Below, piece by piece: positions 52,090 to 62,429 of a DNA stretch of 64,000 nucleotides; position 1 is the stretch's first letter; each line of letters starts with the position of its first letter. The notes under the pieces are model-generated. The model ran no database searches, was not told the origin of the DNA, and saw only the letters and a program-made list of their open reading frames with translations. Source of the stretch: Dromiciops gliroides (lineage: Eukaryota; Chordata; Mammalia; Microbiotheria; Microbiotheriidae); assembly GCF_019393635.1 (NCBI RefSeq), contig NC_057861.1, positions 172,579,577 to 172,643,576 of the forward strand, written 5' to 3'. The position numbers and the translations under genes were made by a program.

Positions 52090-54000
52090 ACACTAGGTAG
52101 GTGCTGGAGGCAAAAATACGAAAAGTAAACAGTCTTTATGCCCAGAAAGCTTGACTCTTACTACATGGCATGCTTATCAGATTTAAGGATGCCATGAAGC
52201 TTGGAGAGACCATCCAATATTTGGATGAGAAAATCAGAATTCAAAAAAGATTTAACAGCCAAATAGCATTTATTAAGCATGTTTTTTGTGGGGCAATGAG
52301 GGTTAAGTGACTTGTCCAAGGTTACACAGCTAGTAAGAGTAAAGTGTCAGAGACCAGAATTGAACTCAGGTCCTCCTGAATCCAGGGCTGGTATTTCATC
52401 CACTGTGCCAACTAGCTGTCCCTTTTCTTTTTTGCATTTATTAAACATACAATATGCTAAGCACTGTAATGATAGAACAAATCTAATATGATAAAGTCTA
52501 ACACAGAGAGAAAAATAGAAGTCCTATACTTGAGTTTATAAGAATATCAACTGGGGAAGGGAGATTAAACAGTGAACAAGATCTGAGGATTTTAGTGGAC
52601 TGAAAACTCATTATTGGTCAAAATTACTACTTTAATAGAAGCACAGTGTCCAGAAAGAGAGAAGTAATGGTCCCTCGGTGTTCTGTTCCAAATATTTTAG
52701 GAAGGACATTGATTAAGTGGAATGTGATCAGAAGAGGGCCACCAGGAATACAAGGAAACTAAAAGACACATCATCTAAAATAGGTTGAGAGAAGTGGGGA
52801 TTTTAGCTGGGATAAGCAGAGACATTATTGAAGGACTGTTATGTATAAGAGTGATTAGGGGGCGGCTAGGTGGCGCAGTGGATAAAGCACCGGCCTGGGA
52901 TTCAGGAGTTCCTGAGTTCAAATCTGGCCTCAGACACTTGACACTTATTGGCTGTGTGACCCTGGGCAAGTCACTTAACCCCCATTGCCCTGCCAAAAAC
53001 AAACAAACAAACAAAAAAAGTAAAAAAAAAAAAAAAGAGTGATTAGACACTATTTATGTTTTCTAGACAGGGCCAGAGCATGGAAGTTACAGGGAGGTGG
53101 GTCATAGGACTGGAGATTTGGAACTTAAAAGGACCTTAGCAGTCATTTAATTTAACTCTCCTCATTTTATAGATGATCCAACTGAGAGCTTAAGTAACTC
53201 ACACAGCTAGTAAATATCTGAGGCAGAACTTGAACCCAAGTTTTTTTTAACTCTAAGTCCAGTGCTCTATTCACTATTCCACACTGAGGGAGGAGATAGT
53301 CCTACTATACTCTGTCACAGTCAGTCCCCATTTAAAGCACTGTGCTCAGTTCTGGGTACCACATTTGATGAAGGGTATTAATAAGAACATCCAGGAGAAT
53401 GCTGAAAGGCCTTGAAATCATTCCTCTGCTCCATGTAACTCTCAGAGCCTGCACTGCTAGAGGGTGTTTCCACAATGGAAGTTCTTAGTGAAATCACAAG
53501 TCTGATGTACAAGAGACGGAGAAAGAGAGAGAGAGAGACATTGAGCTGGGTTGCCAGGACAAATTGTAAATCTACAACCATTTTAAAAAGCACAAATTCT
53601 CATTTTCCAGGATCATTTAAATGTAGAAGTGCCTAAAAGTAGTCATATTGATTAGATTAAAATTAACATTAATATTTATGAAATCAGTAAGATGATATCA
53701 CCATCCCCATGCTTGACCTCACTACGCTTCTAAAGTAATTGATCTCAAATGGAAAACTTCATTTCAGCAACTATGAGAAATCTCAAAAATGATATTTTAT
53801 TCTCACCAAAGACAGGAATATCCCTCCTGCCCAGATTCACCACAGTGGGTAAACCTGAGAAAGGCCCCTCTTTCTCAAAGATAGACCTACATAGAGCTGT
53901 TAGTTTTCTATTTGAAGCTCACCCGGATATCCGCTTCTCCTGCACTGACGAGATTCTGACACTGTAAGTTATAGCCTCCTTCCCAAGTAGCAAGAATGAG
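41707..54000 (-). CDS. ELOVL2: ELOVL2, 3' part of gene (5 coding exons, 5' incomplete)
   Basis: Very-long-chain fatty acid elongase 2, a multipass ER membrane condensing enzyme that elongates C20 and C22 polyunsaturated acyl-CoAs with malonyl-CoA, on the route to DHA. Exons in transcript order are 54000-53923, 48906-48735, 46026-45902, 44013-43879 and 41832-41707. Together they encode about 211 of the roughly 296 residues usual for the family. All junctions are GT-AG with matching phases. The HVYHH catalytic box is in the second of these exons, with [10 protein letters not shown] after it. The C-terminus NKKAQ gives a KKXX-type ER-retrieval motif. Residues agree closely with mammalian ELOVL2, for example [21 protein letters not shown] and TAANG. 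The N-terminal exons lie beyond 64000. It converges on SYCP2L, as in human. Confidence 0.97.
42010..42435 (+). mobile_element. L2 3' part
   Basis: 'gaatgcaagcttcttgagggcagggaatgttttatttttgtc' and 'agcacctagtacaatgtctgacatttaatagatgcttaataaatac'. In the last ELOVL2 intron. Confidence 0.8.
42440..43600. other. ELOVL2 intron, nothing recognised
   Basis: Unique-looking AT-rich intron sequence. Confidence 0.5.
43610..43735 (-). mobile_element. L1 3' tail, antisense
   Basis: 'ttttataataaacatttttaattaaagttttgagttccaaattctatcc' and a C/T-rich run. Short 5'-truncated L1. Confidence 0.75.
43879..44013 (-). CDS. ELOVL2: ELOVL2 exon (likely exon 7)
   Basis: Acceptor GTGACTCTTACAG, 135 bases (45 codons, symmetric), donor GTAAGT. 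It reads [20 protein letters not shown], then [20 protein letters not shown], then NFYVQ. Two hydrophobic segments correspond to the last transmembrane helices. Confidence 0.97.
44255..44400 (+). mobile_element. WSINE1-like SINE
   Basis: Sense, well conserved. Flanks AATATTATATGTAA (44241-44254 and 44409-44422), with a few extra bases after the A-tail. Confidence 0.92.
44506..44749 (-). mobile_element. SINE with BovB/RTE-like tail, antisense
   Basis: 'tcagttggtttcaattgtatctgactctttgtgac' to 'gccacttagttgccc'. Flanks GAATTGAAG (44497-44505 and 44750-44758). Confidence 0.87.
44825..45004 (-). mobile_element. WSINE1-like SINE with (TG)n(TTG)n tail
   Basis: Tail complement is (TG)n then (TTG)n (44825-44862). 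Body complete. Flanks TAGTTTTCT (44816-44824 and 45005-45013). Confidence 0.9.
45450..45665 (+). mobile_element. MIR-type SINE
   Basis: 'gaaagaacactggcccaggagtcaggagatttgggctccagt ... agtctgaccttggccagtcacttc ... cctctgggtgtgatg'. In the ELOVL2 intron, about 240 bases downstream of the 45902 exon. Confidence 0.75.
45902..46026 (-). CDS. ELOVL2: ELOVL2 exon (likely exon 6)
   Basis: Acceptor TGTATTTTTCACAG, 125 bases, donor GTATGT. The first two bases complete a Ser codon split with the previous exon. It then reads [20 protein letters not shown] followed by [20 protein letters not shown] and L. It carries the conserved NSxxHxxMYxYY elongase motif. Confidence 0.97.
46470..46860 (+). mobile_element. 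L2 3' part with MIR remnant
   Basis: 'ctgaattataaacttcttaagggcaaagatatgtcttatttatc' and 'gcctcctatgtggcaggaac', then MIR-like 'aaaatgagaggactggac'. Confidence 0.55.
47495..47715 (-). mobile_element. CORE-SINE, antisense
   Basis: 'gtttgtgaagtgcttttcatacatgatttcacttgatctcca ... ggttatt-like core ... acccagggtcccacagctag'. Degraded. Confidence 0.65.
47720..48730. other. ELOVL2 intron, nothing recognised
   Basis: No repeat or exon signature. Confidence 0.5.
48735..48906 (-). CDS. ELOVL2: ELOVL2 exon with HVYHH catalytic box (likely exon 5)
   Basis: Acceptor TTTCACTTTACAG, 172 bases, donor GTAAGG. It reads [20 protein letters not shown], then [20 protein letters not shown], then [17 protein letters not shown], ending in phase 1. 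The HxxHH box shared by all ELO elongases is intact, as are the upstream KxxExxDT residues (KLIEFMDT), so the enzyme is predicted to be active. Confidence 0.97.
48910..49530. other. ELOVL2 intron, nothing recognised
   Basis: A 121-codon + frame (48914-49276) overlaps the antisense of the ELOVL2 exon edge and has no family features. Confidence 0.5.
49540..50612 (+). mobile_element. L1 3' part, split by an antisense L1 tail
   Basis: ORF2 C-terminus on + ([20 protein letters not shown] within 49660-49745), then the antisense insert 49762-50217, then + L1 again ('gaaacctggaaagacttgtatgaa') into a 3' UTR with (TG)n and an A-rich end near 50610. Confidence 0.75.
49762..50217 (-). mobile_element. 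5'-truncated L1 nested in an opposite L1
   Basis: T-rich start, 'ttgagttataaattctttccc', then 3' UTR and ORF2 C-terminal sequence in complement. The weak flank pair AAGAAAG/AAGAGAG fits an insertion. Confidence 0.7.
50905..51015 (+). repeat. L2 3' end
   Basis: 'tatttgtatctccagcacctcacacataataaatgcttaataaatgtttgttgattgattgattg', with the terminal (TGAT)n of L2. Confidence 0.7.
51073..51325 (+). mobile_element. SINE with BovB/RTE-like tail, near full length
   Basis: tRNA head (GGGCAGCTAGGTGGTAGAG), body, 'cctcatctgtaaaatgagatggagaaggaaatggcaaactac', 'ctttgccaagaaaacccc', 'gagaatcagacacaactgaaac'. It shows the composite structure most clearly. Confidence 0.9.
51607..51885 (+). mobile_element. 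CORE-SINE (MAR1-like), full length
   Basis: Head 'aactaggtggtacattggatagagtgctg', core 'cctcagtttcctcatctgtaaaatggg', tail 'ggttgttgtgagtattgac' and 'gtaaatgttagctattatcattg'. Confidence 0.88.
52043..52091 (+). repeat. (CA)n microsatellite
   Basis: About 24 CA units with one interruption. Confidence 0.93.
52281..52433 (-). mobile_element. WSINE1-like SINE
   Basis: Complete antisense copy. Flanks GCATTTATTAAGCAT (52266-52280) and GCATTTATTAAACAT (52434-52448), a 15-bp duplication with one change. Confidence 0.9.
52859..53034 (+). mobile_element. WSINE1-like SINE
   Basis: Sense, with a long A-rich tail including (AAAC)n. Perfect flanks AAGAGTGATTAG (52847-52858 and 53035-53046). Confidence 0.93.
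53100..53290. repeat. Ancient dispersed repeat
   Basis: 'ggaacttaaaaggaccttagcagtcatttaatttaactctcctcattttatagatga'. Same type as 26170 and 58070. Confidence 0.5.
53521..53541 (+). repeat. Short GA-rich repeat
   Basis: 'gaaagagagagagagagac'. Minor purine tract. Confidence 0.6.
53923..54000 (-). CDS. ELOVL2: ELOVL2 exon (likely exon 4 of 8)
   Basis: On the - strand, acceptor TTTCTTTGCCAG, 78 bases (26 codons, symmetric), donor GTGAGC. It reads [20 protein letters not shown] then GEADIR, matching the luminal loop before the catalytic region. The opposite strand carries a 72-codon open frame that is only its shadow. Confidence 0.96.
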
Positions 54001-54587
54001 CTGGCAAAGAAACAAAAAGAGAAGAAAAATTAAAAAAAAACAACAGCAAAAAGTGAGTCTAAACAGAATCACTTATTCATGTCTTCTATTGGCATTTATT
54101 CAGGAAACTGACCAGGAATTGAATTTGTGCCAATTCATTCTTAAGCAGATACTATCAAAGGACTTGATTCTTGCTTTTGAACAAATTTCATTGATTGTAT
54201 TACATGCTATCTGCTATATCAAGCAATTTGATATAGATTATACATGGTTAGTTATACAAAACATTTCTACATTAGTCATGTTGCAAAAGAAAATTCAGGC
54301 CCCAAATCCCAAGAATAATAAGGAATTTTTTTTAAAGGATGCTTCATTCTACATTCAGACTCCATCAGTTCTTTCTCTGGAAGTGTATAGCATTTTTCAC
54401 CATAAGTCCTTTGGAGTTGTCTTGGATCATTTTATTGCTGAGAACGGATAAGTCCTTCACAGTTAATCATCATTACAATATTGCTGTTATAGTGTACAAT
54501 GTTCTCCTGGTTCTGCTCATTTCACTTTGCATCAGTCCATGTGAGTCTTCCCAGGTTTTTCTGAAAGCATCCTGCTCATCATTTCTT

Positions 54588-54658
54588 CTTCTTCTTCTTT
54601 TTTTTTTTTTTTTTTGCAGGGCAATGGGGGTTAAGTGACTTGCCCAGAATCACACAGC
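54588..54658 (-). mobile_element. Very short 5'-truncated SINE
   Basis: Only the tail and about 45 bases of body ('gcagggcaatgggggttaagtgacttgcccagaatcacacag'). Perfect 17-bp flanks CCTGCTCATCATTTCTT (54571-54587 and 54659-54675). Confidence 0.92.
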
Positions 54659-55011
54659 CCTGCTCATCATTTCTTACAGCACAATAGTATTCCATCACAA
54701 TCACATATCACAACTTGTTCAGCTATTTTCCATTTGATGCACATCCCATCAATTTCCAATTCTTTGTCACCACAAAAAGAGCTGCTATAAATATTTTTAT
54801 ACACAGGTCCTTTTCCTTTTATCTCTTTGGTGTACAGACCTAGTAGAAGTATTGCTGGGTCAAACGGTATGCACAGTTTGATAGCCCTTTGGGCAGAGTT
54901 GCAAATTACTCTCTAGAATGCTTGGATCAGCTCATAACTCCACCACAGTGTATTAATATTCTTATTTTTCCCACATGCATGCCAACACATAATTTTCTTT
55001 TTCTGTCATAT

Positions 55012-55248
55012 TTGTTATTCAGTCATGTCTAACTTTTTGTGACCCCATTTGAGGTTTTCTTAGCAAAGATATTGGTGTGGTTTGCATTTCCTTCTCCAGA
55101 TAATTTTACAGATGAGGAACTGAGGCAAACAGGTTAAGTGACTTGCCCAGTGTTACAAACCTAGTAAGTATTTGAGGCCAGATTTGAACTCAGGAAGATG
55201 TCTTCATGATTTCAGTCCCCGCACTCTAACTACCTAACTGTTCAATCT
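55012..55248 (-). mobile_element. SINE with BovB/RTE-like tail, antisense
   Basis: 'ttattcagtcatgtctaactttttgtgaccccatttgagg ... gacttgcccagtgttacaaacctag ... ctacctaactgttca'. Inserted in L1. Confidence 0.85.
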
Positions 55249-55354
55249 GATATGTGTAAGGTAATACTTCAGAGCTGTTTTAATTTGCATTTCTCTAAAC
55301 AATAGTGATTTAGAACATTTTTCCTATAAGTCTATTAGTATCTTGTCATCAGAT

Positions 55355-57215
55355 ACTTGACAGGTCTATGAAAAAGAAAGTCATTTCAACTTTTTTTGTG
55401 TATCTTCTGAATATTCCCTTCTTTTCTTAGGATGGATTCCAAACTCATAAGAGTTTTGATTCAGAGAGATCTAGGGTAGACGGGATTTAGACTTCTTGGA
55501 TACTGGTATTGACTTCTTTAAAAGATTTGTGATTTCACTGGTGGAGTTAATCCAGCCTTTGACAGATCACAACTACTCCTCACTTTAATAAATTCAGTGA
55601 ATTGCTGTGGTCAAACATCCCCATTATCATTTTATAGCTGTCCTTCTGCTGATGAACTCAGCTATTCTGGTCCTTCAGTTATAGACACATAATCTGTTGT
55701 CAAACATATGCTTGAAGATGATCTAGCCTGGTAGGAACTGCCAGTGCTTGTGTTCTTTGAAAACCCAAAGTGACCTCCAAGCCTTGTCTATAAAATAGAG
55801 AGCTAGAGGCCTCCAAAGCAGCTGGTGTATGGCACTGATGCCCAGAGCAGGGGTCAGAAAACTGATCTGTTAGTTAAGTAGGTCGCACTCCAAGTTTCTG
55901 AACAACTCTCAGGCTAGGAATGTTTTTCACAATTGTAAATAAAGTTTTATAGTATTTGAAAATGTAAAATCCATGCTTAGGGCCAGGCAGCAGGCCAGGA
56001 GTGGGCTGGGAAAGATGTGGCCAGGTAGTTAGCCTATCCCTGACCTAGAGAACTTAACTGCAAGAAAAGTTGCACAAGCCTTATTCTGAAATAGGTCACT
56101 AATCTATAGGCCAATGACTCCAGAGGATTTCCATTCCTTTTGCCAGGTAGAAGTAGATGTACAATCATCACTAGGATCAAGAGTCTTTCTTTGATGGGTT
56201 TCTTTCTGCTCTCTCAAACTCATCTGAGCTTTGGATAACAGGAAATATTTATTCCTAACAATTTTTATTATAACTATCCTGATTCCTGGATCTTCATCTG
56301 CTTTAAATGATAAAAGCAAGATACATGCCTTAAGTCATAGGTCCCAGATGCTCCTAATATTGTTCCTCTCTTCTTGGCTTTGGTTTGTTGTTCATTTCAG
56401 GGGAGAAAATCAGGGACGTCATTCTTAGGACATGCTAAACGCAATTGGATGGAGGCAAAAGCAATGCAATACATACATATATGTATATAAATATACAAAT
56501 ATATATTTATGTTTATGTTTGTTCCATAAGGCCTTTTGGATATTTTCTTTTAAATGTCTTGCATTTGGAAAAAAGAGGTTTTCTCCAATTAGTCTGCCTA
56601 ATGCTATCCATTATTTTACTTGTTACTTTCCATACCCTCAATGGCTATGAAAATTATTGCCCTGAGACCAAATATTGATTAGTGTCCTAGAAGCATCAGA
56701 GAAGGAAGTTTTGTCTGGCCTGTTGGGACTTAATAAAAATTGCGTTTTTTATCTAGGTGAATTTTTAGAGAAATGCTTATGGTCTAAATCGCTATCTTTC
56801 CTCCCAGGATACTGGAACCCAGGGGCTTCTGATACTGGCTTTGTAAAAGAAACCTGGTCGCATCTACCATTTCAACTTGTGGTGAGCCTTCTTCTTTTGA
56901 AAAACAAGAGAGGGCACAGCCACAACTGAGATGGGCATCATTTCTAAGTACTAAGAGAGAAAAAAAGCTGGTTTATTTTATTTGCATAGGTCAAATCAGG
57001 TTGGAGCACTGGGCTACCTACAGCAAAAGCTAGTAAAAATAACAGCACTGATTCTTCATAGACCCATGGCCCTATGGCAATGACAGCCTTCCATGGTACA
57101 TATTCATGGCCCTCTTCCAGGTACAACCATATCAAACCTGCCATAAACCAAGAAAGAAACACATGTTCAGTCCTCCCAATCTCTTCTAATTCCAGATATT
57201 CTTTTCCCATGGAAG
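55355..57215. other. ELOVL2 intron, mostly unassigned
   Basis: No clear repeat. A hydrophobic - strand frame at 57200-56950 is discussed in the findings. A TA-rich tract lies at 56468-56520. Confidence 0.4.
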
Positions 57216-57368
57216 CTTTTTTTTTGGGGGGGGGGAGGCAATGAGGGTTAAGTGACTTGCCCAGGGTCACACAGCTAGTGAGTGTCAAGTGTCTGGGACT
57301 GGATTTGAACTCAGGTCCTCCTGAATCCAGAGCCGGTGCTTTATCCACCGTGCCACCTAGCTGCCCCT
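57216..57368 (-). mobile_element. WSINE1-like SINE
   Basis: T- and G-run tail, complete body to 'cgtgccacctagctgcccc'. The flanks are similar (GGAAGCTTT and GGCAGCTTT). Confidence 0.92.
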
Positions 57369-57369
57369 G

Positions 57370-58050
57370 GCAGCTTTATTTCTAATATAGACATTCAATT
57401 CTGAACTAGAGCAACTTTTAAAAAATCAAAGTCATGGAGTAGGAGGTTTTCTTAACAAATAAGAGACATAGACTTCTTCCTTGAAAGAGAAGGAAGGGTT
57501 ACAGGCAAGTGACTCTGAACCAATAGTTGCTTTGTGCCTTTGTCTTTGGGATGGGGGTGCATGGAGACTCTGTGGCCTTTCCTGATCACCTGTGTTGGGA
57601 GACACATGGCATCCAGGAAGCTGGCTGCATATCTAGGAGTAGGGAGAAAATGAAGGAAAAAGAAATGAGGAGTTTCTGTGAATGTGGATTGGCAAAGGAA
57701 AGAAAAAAAAAAGCAAAAGACAAGACAGAGCAAGGCATGTTATGAACCCCATAAAATTTAAAACCAGGAATGATAAAAAGAGAATAGCTCTCAAGGACTA
57801 TGTATCCAGTGTGTTCTCATGAAGAGTCAAAGCATAACTAATCTCTCAGGGACAAATATCAGATTTTTTAAAAAGTATAACCTTGGAAAATATAAGAGTA
57901 ATAAAATAGCATTCAATTTGAGGCAGGAGTTACATTTAATTTCTTGTGAGTTTTTTGTTTGTTTGTTTTTTCCATTGCAACTATCTTTGGCCGGCTGCTT
58001 CTACTCCAAATTTGACAGAAAATTCCTTCAAGGCTCAATCCAGTCCCAGC
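57370..58050. other. ELOVL2 intron, nothing recognised
   Basis: No repeat or exon signature. Confidence 0.45.
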
Positions 58051-58059
58051 CCATGATAG

Positions 58060-58250
58060 CAGAACATAGAATCAGAGGTTTAAAGCTAAAAGGGGCTTTA
58101 GTGGCTATCTAGGCTAACCCCCTCATCTGAGGTGAGGAACCTAAGGTTGGGAGGAGTTAAGAGACTTGCCCAAAACTACATGCTTTATAAGTAGTGGAGG
58201 TAGGGTTTGAACTCAAGTCCTCTGACTCCCTCCCCTGTTAGTACTGAGTA
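58060..58250. repeat. Ancient dispersed repeat
   Basis: 'acatagaatcagaggtttaaagctaaaaggggctttag ... gaggtgaggaacctaaggttgggaggagttaagagacttgccc'. Same type as 13330 and 26170. Confidence 0.5.
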
Positions 58251-58624
58251 CTAACTTCTCCAAATTCCCATAGCATTTGTCTGTACCATTCATTTGCATA
58301 GATATGAGCCATTTGTTTATATATTATATATTTGTCCTATATGTGTATGTAAACATTCTAGACCTACAACTTTTTTAGTATAGGGAATGCTGAGGGAGAA
58401 AATGCCTACAACCAGTCAATTCGACAGATAAACATTTAGAGATTGACAACTGGACATTCTGTGATAGAAGCAAGGCTGAAACCCAAGTCTTCCAGGTTTC
58501 CAAGGCTGATTCTATCTACCATATCATGTTCTGCTGCTTCTTTGCACTTTATATATTATTTGATACTGTTCACCAGTAAGTATATTCTGATTGATTTAAA
58601 ACTTTCTAATTTTACTTATAAATA

Positions 58625-58870
58625 ATAGTCACTAGTCAATAAATATTTAATAAGTGCAAGCAGTGGGGATACAAAGATGGACAAAAGATAGCCCCTTTCT
58701 AATGGGGCACAATCTAATGGGGGAAGAGAACACTTAAAAGGAAGCTGAAAAGAGAGGTAGGGCATGATGAAGTCCTACAGCTAGGGTGGAAAATAAGGAG
58801 GTGACTGTCCTGTGCATTCTCCTTAAATAGTGGACAAACAAGGAGGATCTCTCAGATGTCTATCTTCCAT
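58625..58870 (-). mobile_element. L2 3' end, antisense
   Basis: 'caagcagtggggatacaaagatggacaaaagatagcccc ... ggcacaatctaatggggg'. Reversed L2 terminus. Confidence 0.7.
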
Positions 58871-59515
58871 CCTCTATAATCAGAGGGAAGGAGGTAGATT
58901 TAAATTTCCAAATTCTAAATTTTCTTCTCTCTTACCCCCCCTTTTTTCCCCTCTCACCTCTTACCTTGGAAATGAGAAATGATCATTTCTAGCATCCAGA
59001 TGTAGGCCCTCTAGTGTTGACTTTGAAGGTTACAGGGTACTAGCTAAGTGCTTCTCAGGGATAGAGGACAAGGGAAAAAGAAAAAGAGAGGCAAACGTGA
59101 GGAGTCAATACCATACTGACTTTTTGCCAGTAGAATAAGAGGACTCTCACAGAGTTTGCTCCTCAACTCAAACTTACACAGCCAGTTTGCAATGCAGGGC
59201 AAGAAAGCTGCTAGAAAAGGGGAAAGGCTACATTTACCTTTGGAAAACCACCCAGCAACTTTGTGGTTTGATGGAAAAATTGCCACAGCAAAAGAAATCA
59301 GGCTTTCCTCCCTCCCTGATCTGCCCCAAGCCCATCTCCTTTTCTAAAGCTGCACAAGCACTATGTCTGTTGAACTGAGACCTGGGGAGCTTGACTTCCT
59401 AAGGAATACTCAGGAAACATAAGGTACAATACAGGTTGCTAAGGCCAACCCTAGAGTATGGAGACTGGGGTAAATCATACTATGAATATTTTGGGGGAGA
59501 GGCATAGCAGTACTT
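58871..59515. other. ELOVL2 intron, nothing recognised
   Basis: Short open frames only. Confidence 0.45.
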
Positions 59516-59519
59516 CCGA

Positions 59520-60790
59520 ATTAAACAAATGTTTAATAAACCAGTTATACTGTGAAAGGAACTGTACTAGAAGTGGGATAGAATAAGAGTAATATATAGC
59601 TTGCCCTCAGAGGGTTTATGCTCTAGTAGAGAGGTGATATGTTTCTCCAATATGTAACTACAATATGAGTTAGGATGTGCAGCTGAGAAAGAACTAAGAG
59701 CTCTTAGAATTTAGCAAGTGAATAGGACAAATTGAATATATAAGGAATGGGCTTTGGGACAAGAGTTCCAATGGAAAGTGCTCAGATTCGGGGTTGGGGG
59801 TGGAGAATGACTTCTAGCTGGGGGAACAGGGATGACGTTATGGAGGAGGTGACATCTGAATTAGGCCCAGAAAGAAAAGAAAGATTTCAACAGGTAGAAA
59901 AGTGGAAGGAGTGATTTTAGGTCTGTATAAATGCACTGGGCTTAGAAAGGGCAAGGAGGAGAATGAAGAACAGTCAGTCTAGTTGGGATTGAAATTAGAA
60001 TGCCGGAAAGGGAGTAAAATGAAGAAAGGCAGGCAAAAGATCATAGAGTTAGATTGGAGGGCACAAGTTCTGTGTGTGTGTGTGTGTGATATGGACCCCT
60101 TTTGGAAGTCTGATGAAGTATCTGGATCTCTTCTGAGAACAATGTTTTTAAATGCATAGGATTATAAAGGAAATTAATTACATTGAAATATAGTTTAAAA
60201 AAACTTTGTAAAAAAAAAAGCTCATGGACTCCAGATTAAGAACCCCTGGTGTAGAGGGACTAATTGTCAAGCTAAGGAGTTTTTGTATTTTATATTGTAG
60301 ACAATAAGAACCCATTGAAGTTCTTTGAGCTGGGGAATGGTATGATCGTATCCTTATATTTAAAGATTACTTTGGCAAATATATTCAAGATAGATTAGAG
60401 AGGGGAAAGGCTGGAAAGGAACCTAGGCAGGAGATTATTTTATTTTAGGAAGTAGTTTCACTGAAAATGAAAAAGTAACACATCTGGAAAACAGTGAAGG
60501 CAGAATCCTAATGACTTGACAGTTGACTGAATATGGAATGTAAAAGAAGAAGAATCAAAGGTGACAGTGTGGAAAATTAGGTAGTAAGTAGTTGGAACAG
60601 TGAGTGTGCAGACTACTCTTTCTAGAAGTTTGGCAGTGAAAGCAAAGAGAATGGTAGCTAGAGAAGATAGCAGAGTCAAGGGAAAATCTGAAGGGGAGTG
60701 GAAGACATGGAAGGACTGAGTACCAGGTTTGTAGGATGAAGGGAAAATTTGTAGATAGGAACTACTGTAGGATTAAAGATGAGAGATGCC
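59520..60790 (-). mobile_element. L2 copy, antisense, reaching the RT region
   Basis: Reversed L2 end at 59520-59640 ('aacaaatgtttaataaacc ... agagggtttatgctctagtag'), then upstream L2 sequence. The - frame near 60640-60610 reads AKLLERVVCT, the L2/CR1 RT motif. It holds a small (GT)n at 60070-60090. Confidence 0.68.
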
Positions 60791-61096
60791 CCAACACTGA
60801 TACAAATCAAATCTGGTTACAATGGTTATCAAAGATGGAAGGTGGAGGGTCAGCTATAAAAGTAGATTACATACTACCTGGCAGCAAGAAGAGGGGGTTG
60901 CACTCAGACTAGCTTTGTTTGATAATTATATTTTTTATATTGATGTTGCCTTCTTCCAAACAACTAGGCCAGCTTCAGTTTAAGCAGACTTGACTATGTG
61001 TGTGATCTCAGGGATAGAAGGTTATATGTTTCATAAATTATATTCTCCATCCACTGACAGATGCCTGAAATTCCCATTAGAAATTCATTCATTTAG

Positions 61097-61750
61097 GCTA
61101 TAGAACTGTGCATACCCTTTGATCCAGCAATACCACTGCTAGGTTTATATCCCAAAAGTATCCCCCCCAAAGAGAAAAAGGCCTATTTGTACAAAAATAT
61201 TTATAGCAGCTCTTTTTGTGGTTGCTAAGAATTGGAAATCAAGGGGATGCCCATCAATTGGGGAATGGCTAAACAAACTGTGGTGATGGAATATTATTGT
61301 GCTATAAGAAATGACAAGCAGGATAACTCCAGAAAGGCCTGAAAAGACATGTATGAAATGATATATTGTGAAGTGAGCAGAACAAAGAGAACATTGTACA
61401 CAGAGACAGCAATATTGTTTGAAGAACTGTGAATGACTTGACTATTCTCAACAATACAATGATCCAAGACAATCCCAAAGGACTATTGATGAAATATACT
61501 ATCCACCTCCAAAGAAAGAACTGATATTGATGGAACAGACTGAAGCAGGATATTTTTCACTTTCTTTAACTTTTTTCTTTTAATCAAGTTTGCTTGTACA
61601 AAATGATAAATATGGTAATGTTTTACATAATCATACATGTATAACCCATATCTGATTGTTTGCCACCTCATGGTGGGGGGAGGGGAGGTAAGGAAAGAGG
61701 AATAAAAATTGGAACCCAAAACTATAAATAAAAATGTTTATTAAAAAAAA
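61097..61750 (+). mobile_element. 5'-truncated L1 insertion with poly(A)
   Basis: ORF2 C-terminus, 3' UTR and A9 tail. Flanks AGAAATTCATTCATTTAG (61079-61096) and AGAAATTCATTCCTTTAG (61751-61768), an 18-bp duplication with one change. It is the clearest recent L1 event here and defines the 3' end of the subfamily seen reversed at 1765. Confidence 0.93.
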
Positions 61751-61889
61751 AGAAATTCATTCCTTTAGCTCAAGGCTTTGATCCCAGTTTAAACATAGAT
61801 CACAAATGCTGGTTGACTGACCATAAAACCAAGACTTTGAAGACATTATCAATCATATTTTAGTAGGAGAATGAGTTTTTTAGATCCTT

Positions 61890-62425
61890 TCCTCAGTCAG
61901 TCAAAAGTGTTTCCTTGTCAGGCTAGGTGCAAAGTTCTGGGAATGCAAATACAAGCAGAAAGATAGCCCTTGCCTTCTAGGAGAACATTCTAATGAGGGA
62001 AAACAACATATAAAAGGAAGCTGAAAAAGGTGACATGGGAGAGAAATGGAAGAAGGAATCCAGTGCTGAGATAAAATAGAGGAGTCTAGATTGCAATTGG
62101 TTAAGAAACAGAGATGGAAGACCTAGTGTTCCCTTTAAATGGAGGTTCTGGGGGGAGCTGTCCTGAGCAAACTTCTGAGGTTTGAATTATAGGGCTGAAG
62201 GGATCTTCCAAAATGAGGAGTTCTAGGAAGTATGATGGAGGCATGCAGTTTCCAGCCTGAGAACAGGTTTTAATATGGAGGTACTGAGGGTGGCAGCAAG
62301 GAATGACAACAACAGAAAAGGGACATCAACTCCACCTACATCCAAGGCCAAAACCTGAACTTCCTTGACTCCCAGTTTTCTTGGCTTTGTTTTTAGCAGA
62401 GGAGTGACGTGCCCCAGGGGGTTCA
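61890..62425 (-). mobile_element. L2 3' part, antisense
   Basis: 'ggtgcaaagttctgggaatgcaaatacaagcagaaagatagcccttgcc ... gagaacattctaatgaggg' and following upstream L2 sequence. Confidence 0.65.
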
Positions 62426-62429
62426 TTTA

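Larger units (their letters stand above)
54210..55350 (-). mobile_element. L1 3' part, antisense, with two nested SINEs
   Basis: 3' UTR and ORF2 C-terminal sequence in complement (54210-54985 and 55250-55350), for example 'caacttgttcagctattttcc' and 'gagctgctataaatattttta'. It is split by SINEs at 54588-54658 and 55012-55248. It starts about 210 bases upstream of the ELOVL2 exon at 54000. Confidence 0.82.

Noticed and set aside
53749..53967. A 72-codon + strand frame
   Set aside because: It overlaps the - strand ELOVL2 exon at 53923-54000, which matches the family residue by residue; the + frame is its shadow.
8225..62425. Apparent + strand bias of a repeat reading 'gtgctggggatacaaag ... cagtccctgcc'
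   Set aside because: I first took these as a separate family. They are the reverse complement of the L2 3' end that also occurs in + orientation at 7030, 37245 and 42010, so there is no bias to explain.
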